Shown here piece by piece: positions 37,223-48,655 of a stretch of DNA of 64,000 nucleotides (position 1 is its first letter; each line of letters starts with the position of its first letter). The notes beneath the pieces were generated by a model that was not told the origin of the DNA, did not search any database, and worked only from the letters and a program-made list of their open reading frames with translations. Source of the DNA: Melieria omissa (taxonomy: Eukaryota > Arthropoda > Insecta > Diptera > Ulidiidae); assembly GCA_963971225.1 (NCBI GenBank), contig OZ020268.1:107968330-108032329 (forward strand), read 5' to 3'. The translations under genes were made by a program, and so were the position numbers.

Positions 37223-37714
37223 TCTAAATCTATTGTCAAATAAATAAGTTACGGTCAGTAAGGTTTTGCTTTGTATTTGAGCTGTGACCTACTCTCCTAG
37301 AGATAAAATCTTAATTCGGTTATGTACAGTCCATCATTGAACCGGCTGAATAAAAAATCGCCCAGGAGCGGCCAGATACCAATAGCAAAGGATATTTGCC
37401 ATGCCATATACAAGGACAGTGACAGGGAATCAGCTCGTAGTAGATGACGGCCAAACTTTTAACTCCGAGCTGTACTGCCAACTCTTGAACCATCTGAACA
37501 AAGCAATCGTCCAGAAATGGTCAACTTTGACCCAAAGAAGACAAATAGTAATTAGGACAATGCCATGGCATATACACCGATAGTGACTCACCAGAAGCTC
37601 CGGCTCCTTGGATGAGAGGATCTTATGTATTCATCTAACAGTCAGGACATAGCACCAAGTGATTACACCGTGCGACAAATAACACTTATGCCGAAGCCCA
37701 TCCAAAAGTTTATA

Positions 37715-38060
37715 TAGGCGTGAAACTAGAGGTAATTCATCGTCATATGACGTACTCAGTTTTTCATTTTCAGATGCAATAGTCTTTTAAAAGGACTTAA
37801 AAATGTTAAGGACATACATAACATATATATTTAAAAAGCTTTTTTAAAATATTTTCTGTTACACAATGATAAAGGTATGGACTCCAAATGAAAGAGGAAA
37901 TTTGTTGTCTTTTGACTAAATTTTTCATTTTAAACTTTCAGGATCAAAATATGTCAGGAACGCACTTTCATGAATATATTCTTTGATATCCTTGAAGTTT
38001 TTTAAGGAATATTTTTGATAAAAATATATGTGTTGCATCTTGATCTGCAGTATAATACCT
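37715..38060 (-). repeat. Dispersed repeat E, inverted copy
   Basis: It aligns in reverse with 43700-44060: GAAACTAGAGGT, CTCAGTTTTTCATTTTC, AAATGAAAGAGGAA, AAAATATGTCAG, ATATCCTTGAA, TTTTTGATAAAAATATATG and CTTGATCTGCAGTATAATACC. It is non-coding. Confidence 0.75.
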
Positions 38061-40407
38061 TAAAATCGTATTATATAATATTTATTGGTTTAAATTAAAA
38101 AAAAATATATAATTAACTCCATAAGCAAATTTTTAGTATGGAGTGCACAATAATTTTTTGTCTATTAAATTAGATGAAAAAATAAAATGTTGAAATATTG
38201 TACTAACTAAATGTTACATACGGATATATTTTTGATTTGACTGCAAATATTTGGAATCTTTCAATTCTAAATGCAGATTTTGTCATTCAATAAGTATTTT
38301 CGAAGGCGTTGATGTCAATGTGTCAATGTAGTTTTGTATGAATTGTGTTTGGGGTCCATTAAAGAAATTACCATGATTCGTCTACATTGACACAGAGGAG
38401 ATGGAACCATTGGTACGTCTCTTTGGTTGGTCTCAGAAATTCTGTGTTACACGTTGTTCATAAAGTAATTTTCAAAAACTATGTCTAGAGAAAGTGTCCA
38501 AAAAAACTGAAACTGAACTGAACTGAACTGAACTGAACTAAATCATTCATTTGCCTAAACAAATGCCCGGACCATGAAAATTATATGCGACTTTAATATT
38601 TTAATCAGCACTAAAGACATCGTCGTATGTCACACACAACTCTGTTGAATTAAAAATTCAGACGCATTCATTGAAAATGCTTTACAGTTATTAATGACCA
38701 GAATGAACCTTCTGTTTTGAAAAGTTTTTCATAGGCAAAGATCTTTCAGAGATTTGCTACGAGTATGGACTGAGCAGCGAGTTTCTATTGAAACCAAGTT
38801 TAAGGATATTTGGCTTAGCTAAGTTTCGAACCAACGACCCTATACCAAATCTATCAATAAGTCATTCTAAATCAGAACGACCTGCTAAATTTCATTTGTC
38901 ATTTACATTAACATTGAACTTTATGTGACACTGGACTATCAAATAAACTCAATCTCTGTCTGTCTACTTAAATCTGCTATAATCGGCAAAACGCTAAATG
39001 TTGTTGAAAAAAAAATTAATTTTTTTCACTGTTTGCATTGTTTTCATCTACTGATGCCGCAATGGTTGGAGAATGAGCATAAAAGAGAGCTGCACAATGG
39101 ATTATCCTGTCACCGCAAAGGTTCTTTATTGCTGATCTCCTCTGATTTTTTGCACTCAGCGTTCCCCCACACACACACACACAAGCAACACGCGCGCCGT
39201 GTTAAAGTGAAAGATTTTCATAAGCCTCATAAACATTGCGTGCGCCTTAGCGGCTGTGGGAGGGCCAGAAATACAGCCAAAAGACACGCACACACACACG
39301 CAGACACGCGGCACAGACACATTGCGTGCCAATGGCAAAGTCAACGCAAGAAGCGTTTCTCGTGGTGAAGCAACGACCGACCGGGCATTGTGGGGCTGCT
39401 GAATTATACTAAAAAGCGCAAATATTTTGCTTTATTTTGCTTTATTGTTTATTTTTCCGTAATGTTTATTAAATTTGCAAAGCTAGGCGTTGCGGCAGTT
39501 GTGGCAGTTGGATTGTGTTGGGTTTTGCTATGTTGCTCCCGGTGCAGTTTTCGTCGTCGCCGTTGTTGTTGTCGTTATCACGCGATATTAGCATTTTCTT
39601 TGTGCTGTTTTGTGCGTCTTAAGAATTTTATTTTATTATTTGTTGATGTTCGGATGGCTTTAAAAGTGACATAAAATGCGCTCGAGGTGGCAACTCACTT
39701 AAATTTGGATTTCTCGTTAAGCGCACTTTGAGCGCTTCGCAAAGGAGGCATTGCAGTTTTACAGTTTCTCTATTAATGCTTACAGGAATTTGTAGTGTTA
39801 AATAAAATATAAATTTACAACAAAAAAAAAATATAAAAATAAAATTAAAAAAAAAAATTAGGTAATATTTAACTTCAAACATTTAGCAACACTTTCGAAC
39901 TTCTGTGCAAGTTGTATGCGTTAGTTGTCAATATGGGGAAAAACGCTGCTATGTGGGTGTGTGGGTGTGTTTGTATGTGTTGCTATTTGCTTTTGTATGT
40001 GTGTGTGTATACTCAAATCCTGCAAAAACATTCTGCGGACTGCGCAAGTTTCAATTTCAGTCATTAATTTCGTTATTTCATTTTTTGCCAATTCTCATAG
40101 TAACACCCACACACACATCCATGCATACTATGTATGTATATTTATATATATCGACTTCTATATAGATGAATAATAATGAATACGAGAAAAACTAGCAACA
40201 GTCAAAGCGAAAACGGCAACAAAGAAATTTCATTGATTTATTTCAAACCACACTGCACAGTGTTACGTTTACACATATATTATGGTCAAAAGTATATACA
40301 AAAATTTTAAAATATTTTCAGCAAAGCAATTTTTGATTAAATTTCCTGATATGGATAGAGCTTAAAAAATAAAATAATTTATTGAAATTATGTTGGATTT
40401 TTTTTGT
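38061..40407. other. Non-coding stretch, no gene seen
   Basis: AT-rich DNA with a (CTGAA)n run at about 38510-38540, CA runs at 39170 and 39285-39300, and GT-rich DNA at 39955-40010. No exon, transposase frame or terminal repeats were recognised. Confidence 0.4.
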
Positions 40408-41659
40408 TATATATTGTTGAGAGTATCCAGGCACTTGGCACTGGACATAGCTGTCCATTGCATCGCAGCTATTGCCTCCTTCTTGACCAACCAGTGCCTG
40501 GGCTCCCAACTACTTGAAGCAAATCTGAAAACTGACACCGTTGAATAATTTTGCGGTATTTAACAGGCATCACTTGACATCAAGTTTCCCACACATTCTG
40601 TATTTATTTTAGTCGGTTCATCGCTTTTATAAAACAAAGGATATCCGCCAGCTCGACTTTCAGTAGCTCATTCTACATTAGAGTAATCCTATTAAAGTAG
40701 AGTTAATCCTACACATCTATCAAATCAGTTGCCATATTCGTTATAAATCCTGGGTGTATCACCTTTGCTCAGCCTCAGTAGTAAGTAATTGGTCCTTCTG
40801 GGTTGAGCCGCATCCATAAACATCTTCAACTACTTACAGCCCTTTGACTTGTGGAAGTAATCGTAGTATATTTGTTGCATTTATAACCCGTTTTCTGCTC
40901 CGCCCGACTGCAACCTATCGTTGGCAGAGGTTCCAGAAATGGGATAATAGTTAGGTTTTGTATTTAACTGGTTCAGTAAAAGCGAACATTAAAGTTGAAT
41001 TTATACAGAAGAGCAGAACAATAAACATTTCTACTCGACTACATCAAAAATGAGTGAAATTCAATCGAAGATCTTCTTCTTTACCACAAAGGTTCCAAAT
41101 TCAAAAGGAGTGAGCGCAACTCAAAAATGCGCTCAGAAATTTTGAACGAACGCAGAGATAACTTAAGAAAGTCATTTGAGTGCATAAGAAATGATAAGAG
41201 TTAGAAACAAGAATTGATCATCCAATGAAAGCCTCACATTCGAATCCAAATTAGATGAACTTGCCTACTTCCAGGAGTTTTGAAATTCAAAAGTAGAAAG
41301 CAGGACCCAAAAAGCTGCTCAGAAATGTTGAAAAACTGCGAAGGAATCTTTAGAAATGATTAGAGTAAAAAACATGGAATGATCTCTCGAAGAAAACAAC
41401 ATGAATCTAAAAAGATCTAATCCAGCAATGAAAAACTAAATGGTATATTAAAGTTGAAAAATTTGATATAAGCATTGAGTGCATTGCCACAGGATCATTC
41501 AAAATATTGGAGAAAGCTGAAAGGAAAACAAGCAAGAGTTTATATAAACCGTAAAGTTTAGTACCATTGAGCAGCGAGATGAAACTATGAAACTCAGGAA
41601 TATTGGTTGAAAGAGACCTTGTTTTCAACATGGAATAAAAAATAGTATGAGTGAAGAAA

Positions 41660-41736
41660 CAGCATGGGTGGTTGCGGGAAGCTAGGCCTTCGTTTCGCGT
41701 AAGCGGGCTGTCGTGCCAGTCAATTATTATTATTAT
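41660..41736 (+). mobile_element. 5'-truncated SINE copy, 14-bp target duplication
   Basis: GGGTGGTTGCGGGAAGCTAG ... GGGCTGTCGTGCCAGTCAAT with an (ATT)n tail is the 3' end of the SINE at 13936-14258 (there with an AAG tail). The exact 14-bp duplication TATGAGTGAAGAAA lies at 41646-41659 and 41737-41750. Only 77 bp were inserted. Confidence 0.88.
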
Positions 41737-42465
41737 TATGAGTGAAGAAAGGATCTTCTTGAAGAAAAGCATCCCAGATGAGGAATTCTACCAATTTATG
41801 GGTTTTTTTTCGTTTCCTAGGTGAAGAGAGAGGACATTGAGTCCATAAATATTGGACAGACAGTTTGAAAAACTGTCAGCGAAGCCGAAGCATCCATTTG
41901 AACGATGTGCTCTTTCATCTACAATGGCATGAATGTAGCTTCAAAATATAGTCAGAATCAATTTGTATCTCACACCGCTGGTGGTTGATTTAAATTTCTG
42001 TTATCATCGGCTGCATAGGCTATATAATCAATTTTTTATATCTTTAACTAATAATGCTAGAAGGACGAAATTCAAGGATGTGGTAGTGTACATATTAATC
42101 CTTAAGATATAATTAAATTATTAAAATTAAAAAAACTATTGAAAATTTCCAACGATATTCAAGGAAAAAGTTTAAAAAGGACATTTTCAACACCTCTTCG
42201 TTCTTTTTGCATCAAAACATTTTTCTCTTTCATTTGATACCCATATTGTTATTCTACATTGCGCTCAATTTTGAAAATAATTCTTTGAAACAGACATGTC
42301 CTTGAAATTTCAAAGTCTTTTTAAAATAAATCCTGAAGTCCCTGTGGTCAAATAAAAAAAAACTTTGGAACACTATTTTTATAGACAAGACATCATTGCA
42401 TATTCTGGACTTAATTCTGAATGGAAATTTTGCTTATAATGGAAATTTGTTTTTTTTTGTACCTA

Positions 42466-43685
42466 TCAGGTGTACAACTTTGCTTCCGCCGTTTTTCGAT
42501 AGGTGGCTGTACCGGCTGAGGCTGGTTGAAATACATAGATGGTAATGCCTTTAAAGTGAGTGTGGACAGTGCCTAACGAATTGTCATCGCCGTTTCAGTG
42601 ACAGTTGTTCTTGTTTTCGTATTATTCACGCTCGAAAATTTCCGTTTATGTGCCCAATTCTCGCCATTTGTGGGAAGTTTTACTTTTCTGTTACAATTCG
42701 AAAAAAAATGCAGCTGAAGCGCATCGAATGCTCTCAGAAACTTACGGTGATGCTGCTCTGAGTGAAAGAACGTGTCGGGAGTGGTTTCAACGTTTTAAAA
42801 ATGGTGATTTCGATGTCGAAGACAAACATGGTGGTGGAAGAGAAAAACCTTCAAAGATGAACAACTAGAAGCATTGCTTGATGAAGATTCGTGCCAAACC
42901 CAAGAAGAGCTTGCCGAATCGTTGGAAGTGAGTCAGCAAGCCATTTCAAAACGTCTCAAGGCCATGGGCATGATTCAGAAAGAAGGAAACTGGGTGCCGT
43001 ACGAGTTGAAACCGAGGGACATCGAGCGCCGTCTATTTGTATGTGAGCAACTGCTTCAAAGACAAAATCGTAAGGGGTTTTTACATCGAATCGTAACCGG
43101 TGATGAAAAGTGGGTTCGATACGATAATCCTAAACGCAGAAAATCATGGGGAAAGCCCGGGCATGCTTCTTCGTCGAAGGCAAAACCGAGCTCTTAAAAC
43201 CGGGTGAAACCATCACAGGAGATCGCTACCGAACGCAACTGATGCGCCTTAGTCGCGCGCTAAAAGAACAGCGGCCACAATATCAAGAGCGACATGACAA
43301 AGTCATCCTCCAACACGACAATGCTCGGCCTCACGTCGCAAAAGTGGTCAAAAAGTACCTGGAAACGCTGAAATGGGAAGTCTTGCCCCACCCGCCGTAT
43401 TCCCCAGATGTCCCCCTTCTGACTTCCACCTATTCCGTTCGATGGCACACGGCCTGGCAGATCAACATTTTCAATCCTTCGAAGAATTGGAAAAATGGTT
43501 TGCTTCATGGATAGCGTCAAAAGAGGACTCCTTTTTTCGAGCCGGGATCCGAAAATTGCCGGAAAGATGGGAGAAAGTTGTCGCTAGCGACGGACAATAC
43601 TTTGAATAATACATATGTAAGCACTTTTTCGCAATAAAGCTTTTAATTTTGGAAAAAAATGACGGAAGCAAAGTTGTACACCTGA
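42466..43685 (+). mobile_element. Mauritiana-type mariner, 1220 bp, inactivated
   Basis: Inverted ends TCAGGTGTACAACTTTGC... and ...GCAAAGTTGTACACCTGA lie next to TA on both sides (42464 and 43686). The transposase remnant begins near 42650 (VYVPNSRHL, but the ATG seen in the copy at 62329 reads ATT), and continues AAEAHRMLSETYGDAALSER and WFQRFKNGDFDVEDK. It shifts frame near 42850, resumes ALLDEDSCQTQEELAESLEV ... VTGDEKW, loses about 60 bp between SSSKAKP and ELLKPGETITGDRY, has LQHDNARPHVA, and shifts frame again just after PPYSPDV. It cannot make an active enzyme. It is inserted near repeat-E DNA. Confidence 0.93.
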
Positions 43686-44060
43686 TATAAAACAATAAAG
43701 ATAGAAATTTTGAGGTAGTATACTGCAGATCAAGATCCATTACATATATTTTTATCAAAAATATTCATTAAAAAAGTTCAAGGATATCGAAGAATGCACA
43801 TGTAAAAGGACTTTGCTGACATATTTTGGTTCTGAAAATTCAAAACAGAAAATTTAGTCGAAAGGTAACAAGCTTCCTTTTCCATTTGGTACCCATATCT
43901 TTGTTATTGTGCAGAGTTATTGAGCGAAAAAATAAAAAAAAAAAATCTTGAAAATGTACGCCCTTGAAATTCTAAATTCGTTCTAAAAGAGCAGCGAAGC
44001 AGAAAATGAAAAACTGAGTATGCCAGGTTACCATGAACGACCTCTAGTTTCAAGCTTAAA
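43686..44060 (+). repeat. Dispersed repeat E, copy adjoining the mariner
   Basis: TACTGCAGATCAAGAT, ATATATTTTTATCAAAAATA, GACATATTTTGGTTCTGAAA, CATTTGGTACCCATATCTTT and AATGAAAAACTGAGTATGCC are the complement of 37715-38060. A related stretch at 42160-42330 lies on the other side of the mariner. Confidence 0.7.
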
Positions 44061-44145
44061 TCATCTTTTGAATGGGCCAAAAGTACTGTCGCACGGTGCT
44101 AAAACAATAATTACCTATAGATGTTATTCTCAAATGAGCCATTAA

Positions 44146-45260
44146 CCCTTTCGGTTGGCATAGAATCCATATGGCATAGCCTATTTTCAGCGCCTGTTTT
44201 AGGTTAAAAACTTGTGGATACTTATTATTAAATTTTTGTATTTTTCTCTGAAGGGTTTTACACCAAATAATGAAAAAAATATTTTGATTAGTGTAACAAG
44301 TATTGCGTTGCGTATTTTACAAAAAGAGGTCACTTCGTACTTTTATTTATTCTATTACAAAAATCAATTTATTTTATAGGTTTATGTAAGTAATCCAGTA
44401 GGTATTTATTGCTTTAGTAAGTGTAAAAAAAGTTAGATCCCAAATATAGTTCACTAAGGGCGCTGTTATGCAGACGGTCAAATGACCGTCGGTCACGATA
44501 CTTTTTACGCTCTCGTTTTGTTTTTTCTACTCTGTGCCAAAACCCTGTTATGCAGACGGTCATTTGATCGCCGGTCACCAGTACACTTTTCGCTTACTTG
44601 CAGCACTTTTTCCGTACTTTTTCATTTCGACGCTGCGTTTTTCTGTTCTTAACAACACTGCCTGAACGAAGTCTTGTGAAATTAAATAAATAAAAATGGA
44701 TATTGGCTTAGAAGCACTTAAATTTGGCAACGCATACGCCAAAAAAGTTGTATTTTGGCGGGACGAACACAGGAGAGTCATCAGAAAGTGTTTACACAAA
44801 TGTAAACAAACGATGAGGGTTGCTACGAACCATTTTTTCCGTCATTAGATACATATTTTCGCGACAAGTGTGCCATTTTGTTCCGAAAACACTTGTGTTG
44901 TGAATAATTTCACAACGCAACACTGTTTTGATCGCATGATTTGGCATCGAGAGCCTCTTCATTTTTGACCGACGCGGTCAAATTTTACTCTCCCGCTCTC
45001 TCTCTCAATTTTTCATTTTACATTGAAGCAACAACAACTATCGTGACCGACGGTCATTTGACCGTCTGCATAACAGCGCCCTAAGGCTGTACGATTTTTT
45101 TTATTTCTTACTATGCCATATTTCATGATGCCCAAAAACCACTTTTTCGAACAATATTTTAAAAAATGACTTTTGATTATTCATTATGTAAGCTTAATCA
45201 GTAATGAAATGGAAAAGAATGATTTTTAAAGTTAAAATCAAAAAAGAAGTACCGAAAGGG
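44146..45260. mobile_element. TTAA-flanked element (CCCTTTCGG ends), split by a Harbinger-like element
   Basis: TTAA (44142-44145) precedes CCCTTTCGGTTGGCATAG, and GTACCGAAAGGG precedes TTAA (45261-45264). Without the 627-bp insertion inside it, it would be about 488 bp, similar to the other TTAA MITEs. There is no coding frame. Confidence 0.78.
44458..45081. mobile_element. PIF/Harbinger-like element, 624 bp, TAA duplication, ~40-bp TIRs
   Basis: It starts GGGCGCTGTTATGCAGACGG and ends with the complement CCGTCTGCATAACAGCGCCC. The match extends for about 40 bases through GTCAAATGACCGTCGGTCAC. TAA flanks it at 44455-44457 and 45082-45084, fitting the 3-bp TWA duplication of PIF/Harbinger. 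A sub-terminal partial copy of the terminus (CTGTTATGCAGACGGTCATT) recurs near 44547. A 74-codon minus-strand frame inside has no recognised domain, so it is probably non-autonomous. Confidence 0.82.
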
Positions 45261-45264
45261 TTAA

Positions 45265-46739
45265 TTACCAGTTGGAAAACCATTCATTATATCGGTTGAT
45301 ATTCATTTTAGTCAAGTGTTGACTGCAATTTTAAGCATTTATTTATTGTTATAAGTGCAACACTGTGTGGCGTTATGCTTCAACGCGTAGATATGTACTC
45401 ACATGTATTTATATAAAATGCATAAAACTATGTGTGTGTGGCTTGTAAAAAACAAAAAAGTGGGTCAACATATACGAAACACATACGAAAAGTTTTACTG
45501 ATTTTTTTTTTAATTTTATTGTGCTCGTTACTGTTCTTAATTGCATTGATTGAAAGCTTTAGTTGTTGATGTCGCTGCTGGTCAGTGTTGCCACATTTCC
45601 AAAAAGCAATAAAAACAATCTGAAATTATAATCAGCTAGAAGTCAATTATGAGGCGAGCTGACTTTAAATTGTTCTCTTCTTTTGCTTTTGTTTTATTTG
45701 TGCTACGTAACCACAAAAGTTTATTTTGATGACTTTAATGCCACTGAACCGTTCATGTCGTTTGTATATTTAGTGGACTGCGACATTGCGCCGCCATAAC
45801 AACTAATTTAATTGCAAATTTCCATCAAATTGTTCGGCATGTAAACGGAGAAGCAAAAACCTTGGCACTTTCTGTCCCAAATTGACGACTAACACACAAA
45901 CAGTTCTACACACACACACAATTCCACTGCTCACAGCCCGAGTCGCATTTACTCATTTATTGTACATATTTATTCACTCATTTATTTATTTGTTTTGTAT
46001 TTGCTGTCTGTGCTTTGCGCTTTCGTCTGCTCCCACTTGTGCGCTGCTGCTGCTGCTGCACGTCAATGAATTATCTGCTTATGCCGAAAATACGCCAAAA
46101 ACTTTTGCCAACTCTGCTCGGCTCATGATTTTTATGTTGCTTTAATTCTAAAAATTTTACAACAATTTTAATGGCTTGAGCACTAGTGGCGCATATATTG
46201 GCATAATTTATTACATTTATTTACATAAACACACACACACACAAACAAACTTGTTTGTGTACATTTGTGTGTTTGGCATGAATTATGGGGAGATTAGTTT
46301 CAATTTTACGCCATGCTGAATGAAACTTCTGTCTGTCGCCATTATTTTTGGCAAGTTTCAACACACATTTCCTTTATGTACAGAGTAATGTTGATATTCA
46401 GCTGTGATATGAATATAATGTATATGCTGCATATATAATACATTTTGTAGTTTTTGCATAGAAAATATTTTGCACCATAATAAAATTTATGAAAATTGTG
46501 TGTGAAAGTCCTTGAACGATATGGTTTTCATTTGTGTGATATTTGTTATTTATTAGGTCACTGAACAACCATAAAAACGTAATTCAAATCAGTAGACATT
46601 TGGTAATTTTAGAACTGAAACAATTTTTGCACGAAACTAGTTTATGAAAGTTGCACAAATTTTTGAACGATGCTTCTTTTCTTTTTTGGGAATGTTCGTT
46701 ACATATTGATTTGTTGAAAAAAATCGTAAACGTGCCGAA
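45265..46739. other. Non-coding stretch, no gene seen
   Basis: AT-rich intron-like DNA with CA-rich runs at about 45907-45920 and 46230-46245 and a CTG run near 46043. Nothing else is supported. Confidence 0.4.
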
Positions 46740-47900
46740 AAGTTTAGTTTTTTAACAAAAAATATTATTTTTAAAAAATTTTAAAGGTCTTGAGCCCGGT
46801 TTTGCTCTTTTAAATTTGGTATTCGTGATTCATTAGTTTGTTCAAAGAGATAAAAAATATTTTCTTAAAAAAAAAAAAGATTTTCTTTATTTCGATTTAC
46901 TCGTTAAAAACGTCCTATGAACTCTATTATAGGTAGTTGATATTTTGTTGTAAAAATAAATGTGATTTATAAAATGTTTAAAGTTCCTTAATCCTTGTTT
47001 TGTCATTTTAGTTTTATTTTCTAAAAAAAAATTCCTAAAAATTCAATGTCAATGGAGATGTTGGTTGAATTTTTTTTATTTTTGCTCGTTATTTATTCAT
47101 TGGCTCAAAGAAATACAAAATATTATCTAAAAAAAAAAATCGATTTACTCGGTCAGAACTTCTAAGAACTCCATTGAAGTTAGTTGATATTTTGTTGTTT
47201 TTTGACTAAAAAAAATGTGATGTTTGAAATTTTTAAAGTTTTTTAAACCTTGTTTTGTCGCTTTTAGTTTTTGGTTTTCATTATTTCTGAAACGGATAAA
47301 AAAGTATTTTCCTAAACATTCCTAAAAACTCCATTGAAGTTGATTAAAGTTTTTAATTTTTCAGATGAATAACTTTGATTTAAAACCAGCCACTTCAGCC
47401 TTTCTTTTTTGCTTCCAGTACTTGATATTCGATATTCATTAGTTGCATGGAAGATATAAAAAATATTTTCTTAAAAAATTTCTTTAATCTGTTAAAAAAT
47501 CCCCAAAACTATAATGAAGTTGGTTGATATTTTGTTATTTTTTTTTACTTAAGAAGAATAATTTTTAAAAATTTTAAAGGTCCTGCAGCCTTGCTTTTTT
47601 GCTCTCTGGTTGGAAGATATACAAAATATTTTCTTAAAAAACTCAATTTAATCCGTCAAAAATATCTAAAAACGTCGTTGAAAGCAGTCGGCATTGCAAC
47701 GAAAAATAACTATGATTTTTTTTTTAATTTTAAAATTTAAAAAATTAAAAGAAAATTAAATTTTAAATTTTTAAATTTTTAAAATTGTTAAGAATCTTGA
47801 GCCTTTTTTTTTGCTTTCAGTTTTTGATATTCGTCATTCATTAGTTTCTTTTAAAAAGATAACAAATTATTTTCGGAAACTTCATTCAAATCAGTCGATA
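46740..47900. repeat. Degenerate tandem array, ~160-250-bp units, about 5 copies
   Basis: A block with AAAATATTTTCTTAAAAAA, (A/T)ACTCGTTAAAAACG-like, CTCTATT..AGGTAGTTGATATTT and TTTAAAG...CCTTG(T/C)TTT recurs near 46850, 47110, 47290, 47460 and 47630, with anchors GTTGATATTTTGTT at about 46936, 47183 and 47523. Identity between units is low and there are many homopolymer indels. Confidence 0.65.
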
Positions 47901-48027
47901 AGTTTCGTCTTTCATGTCCTTAAAGGGGAAATGTAATGCGCCCTCTAAACCTAATCAAACCTAACACTCATCTAAAGTTACGATTATATTCAAAATGGGA
48001 GGTTAATGGGGTTTCGACAGTACATTT

Positions 48028-48655
48028 TGATTTTTGCTTTGTAGAAACCCAAAAGTTTACTGCGTCACAAATCCGATCGTGTGGGGGGCGCCCTCTGGTG
48101 GTGAATTTCTGAACCTTAATTAATTTTGTATTTTTTGCACACATAAATTTTGGCGATCGCTGAATAAATCATTTAAATCGGTTGAGTAGTTTCCGAGATA
48201 CGATGTTTTCTCGCTTACTTAACTACTGCATTTACGAGTGGGGAGCAAATGGCATAAAAAATGGCCAGTTTTGTATGGCAGCTCCCTTAAGACTTGGAGA
48301 TAGCGGGTAGATATGTTTGGAAGAAACATTCGGAAGGGAAAATAAATGGGTGTCGCTCATACATTTGAAACATCTGGGGGCAACCTGGGCGCAATGGGAG
48401 TCTATTTTATAAAAACGACCATTTTGTATGGGAGCCCCATCAAGGGTTGGAGATATGGTATAAATATGTTTGAAAGAAATGTTCAGTAGAGAAAACTAGT
48501 GGGGGTCTTTCATATATTTTAACCCTCTACGAGCAACTTCTGATTAGCTGAGGAGCAATTTGTCGAATTTCTCAGCTATTTTGTGATCTTTGACCTCGAT
48601 GCGACGCCATGTAGCCCCACCCTAGCCCCATGTTTTGGCTCATGCAGTTTTGCAC
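48028..48655 (-). repeat. Dispersed ~0.6-kb repeat, copy 3 of 3
   Basis: The complement of this stretch aligns with 7408-8035 and 36628-37222: TTTGTAGAAACCCAAAAG, GCGCCCTCTGGTGGTGAATT, GTAGTTTCCGAGATACGATG, CATTTTGTATGGGAGCCCC and TATTTTGTGATCTTTGACC. It is non-coding. Confidence 0.85.

Noticed and set aside
44575..44799. 74-codon frame inside the Harbinger-like element as a transposase
   Set aside because: Too short and without DDE or Myb motifs.
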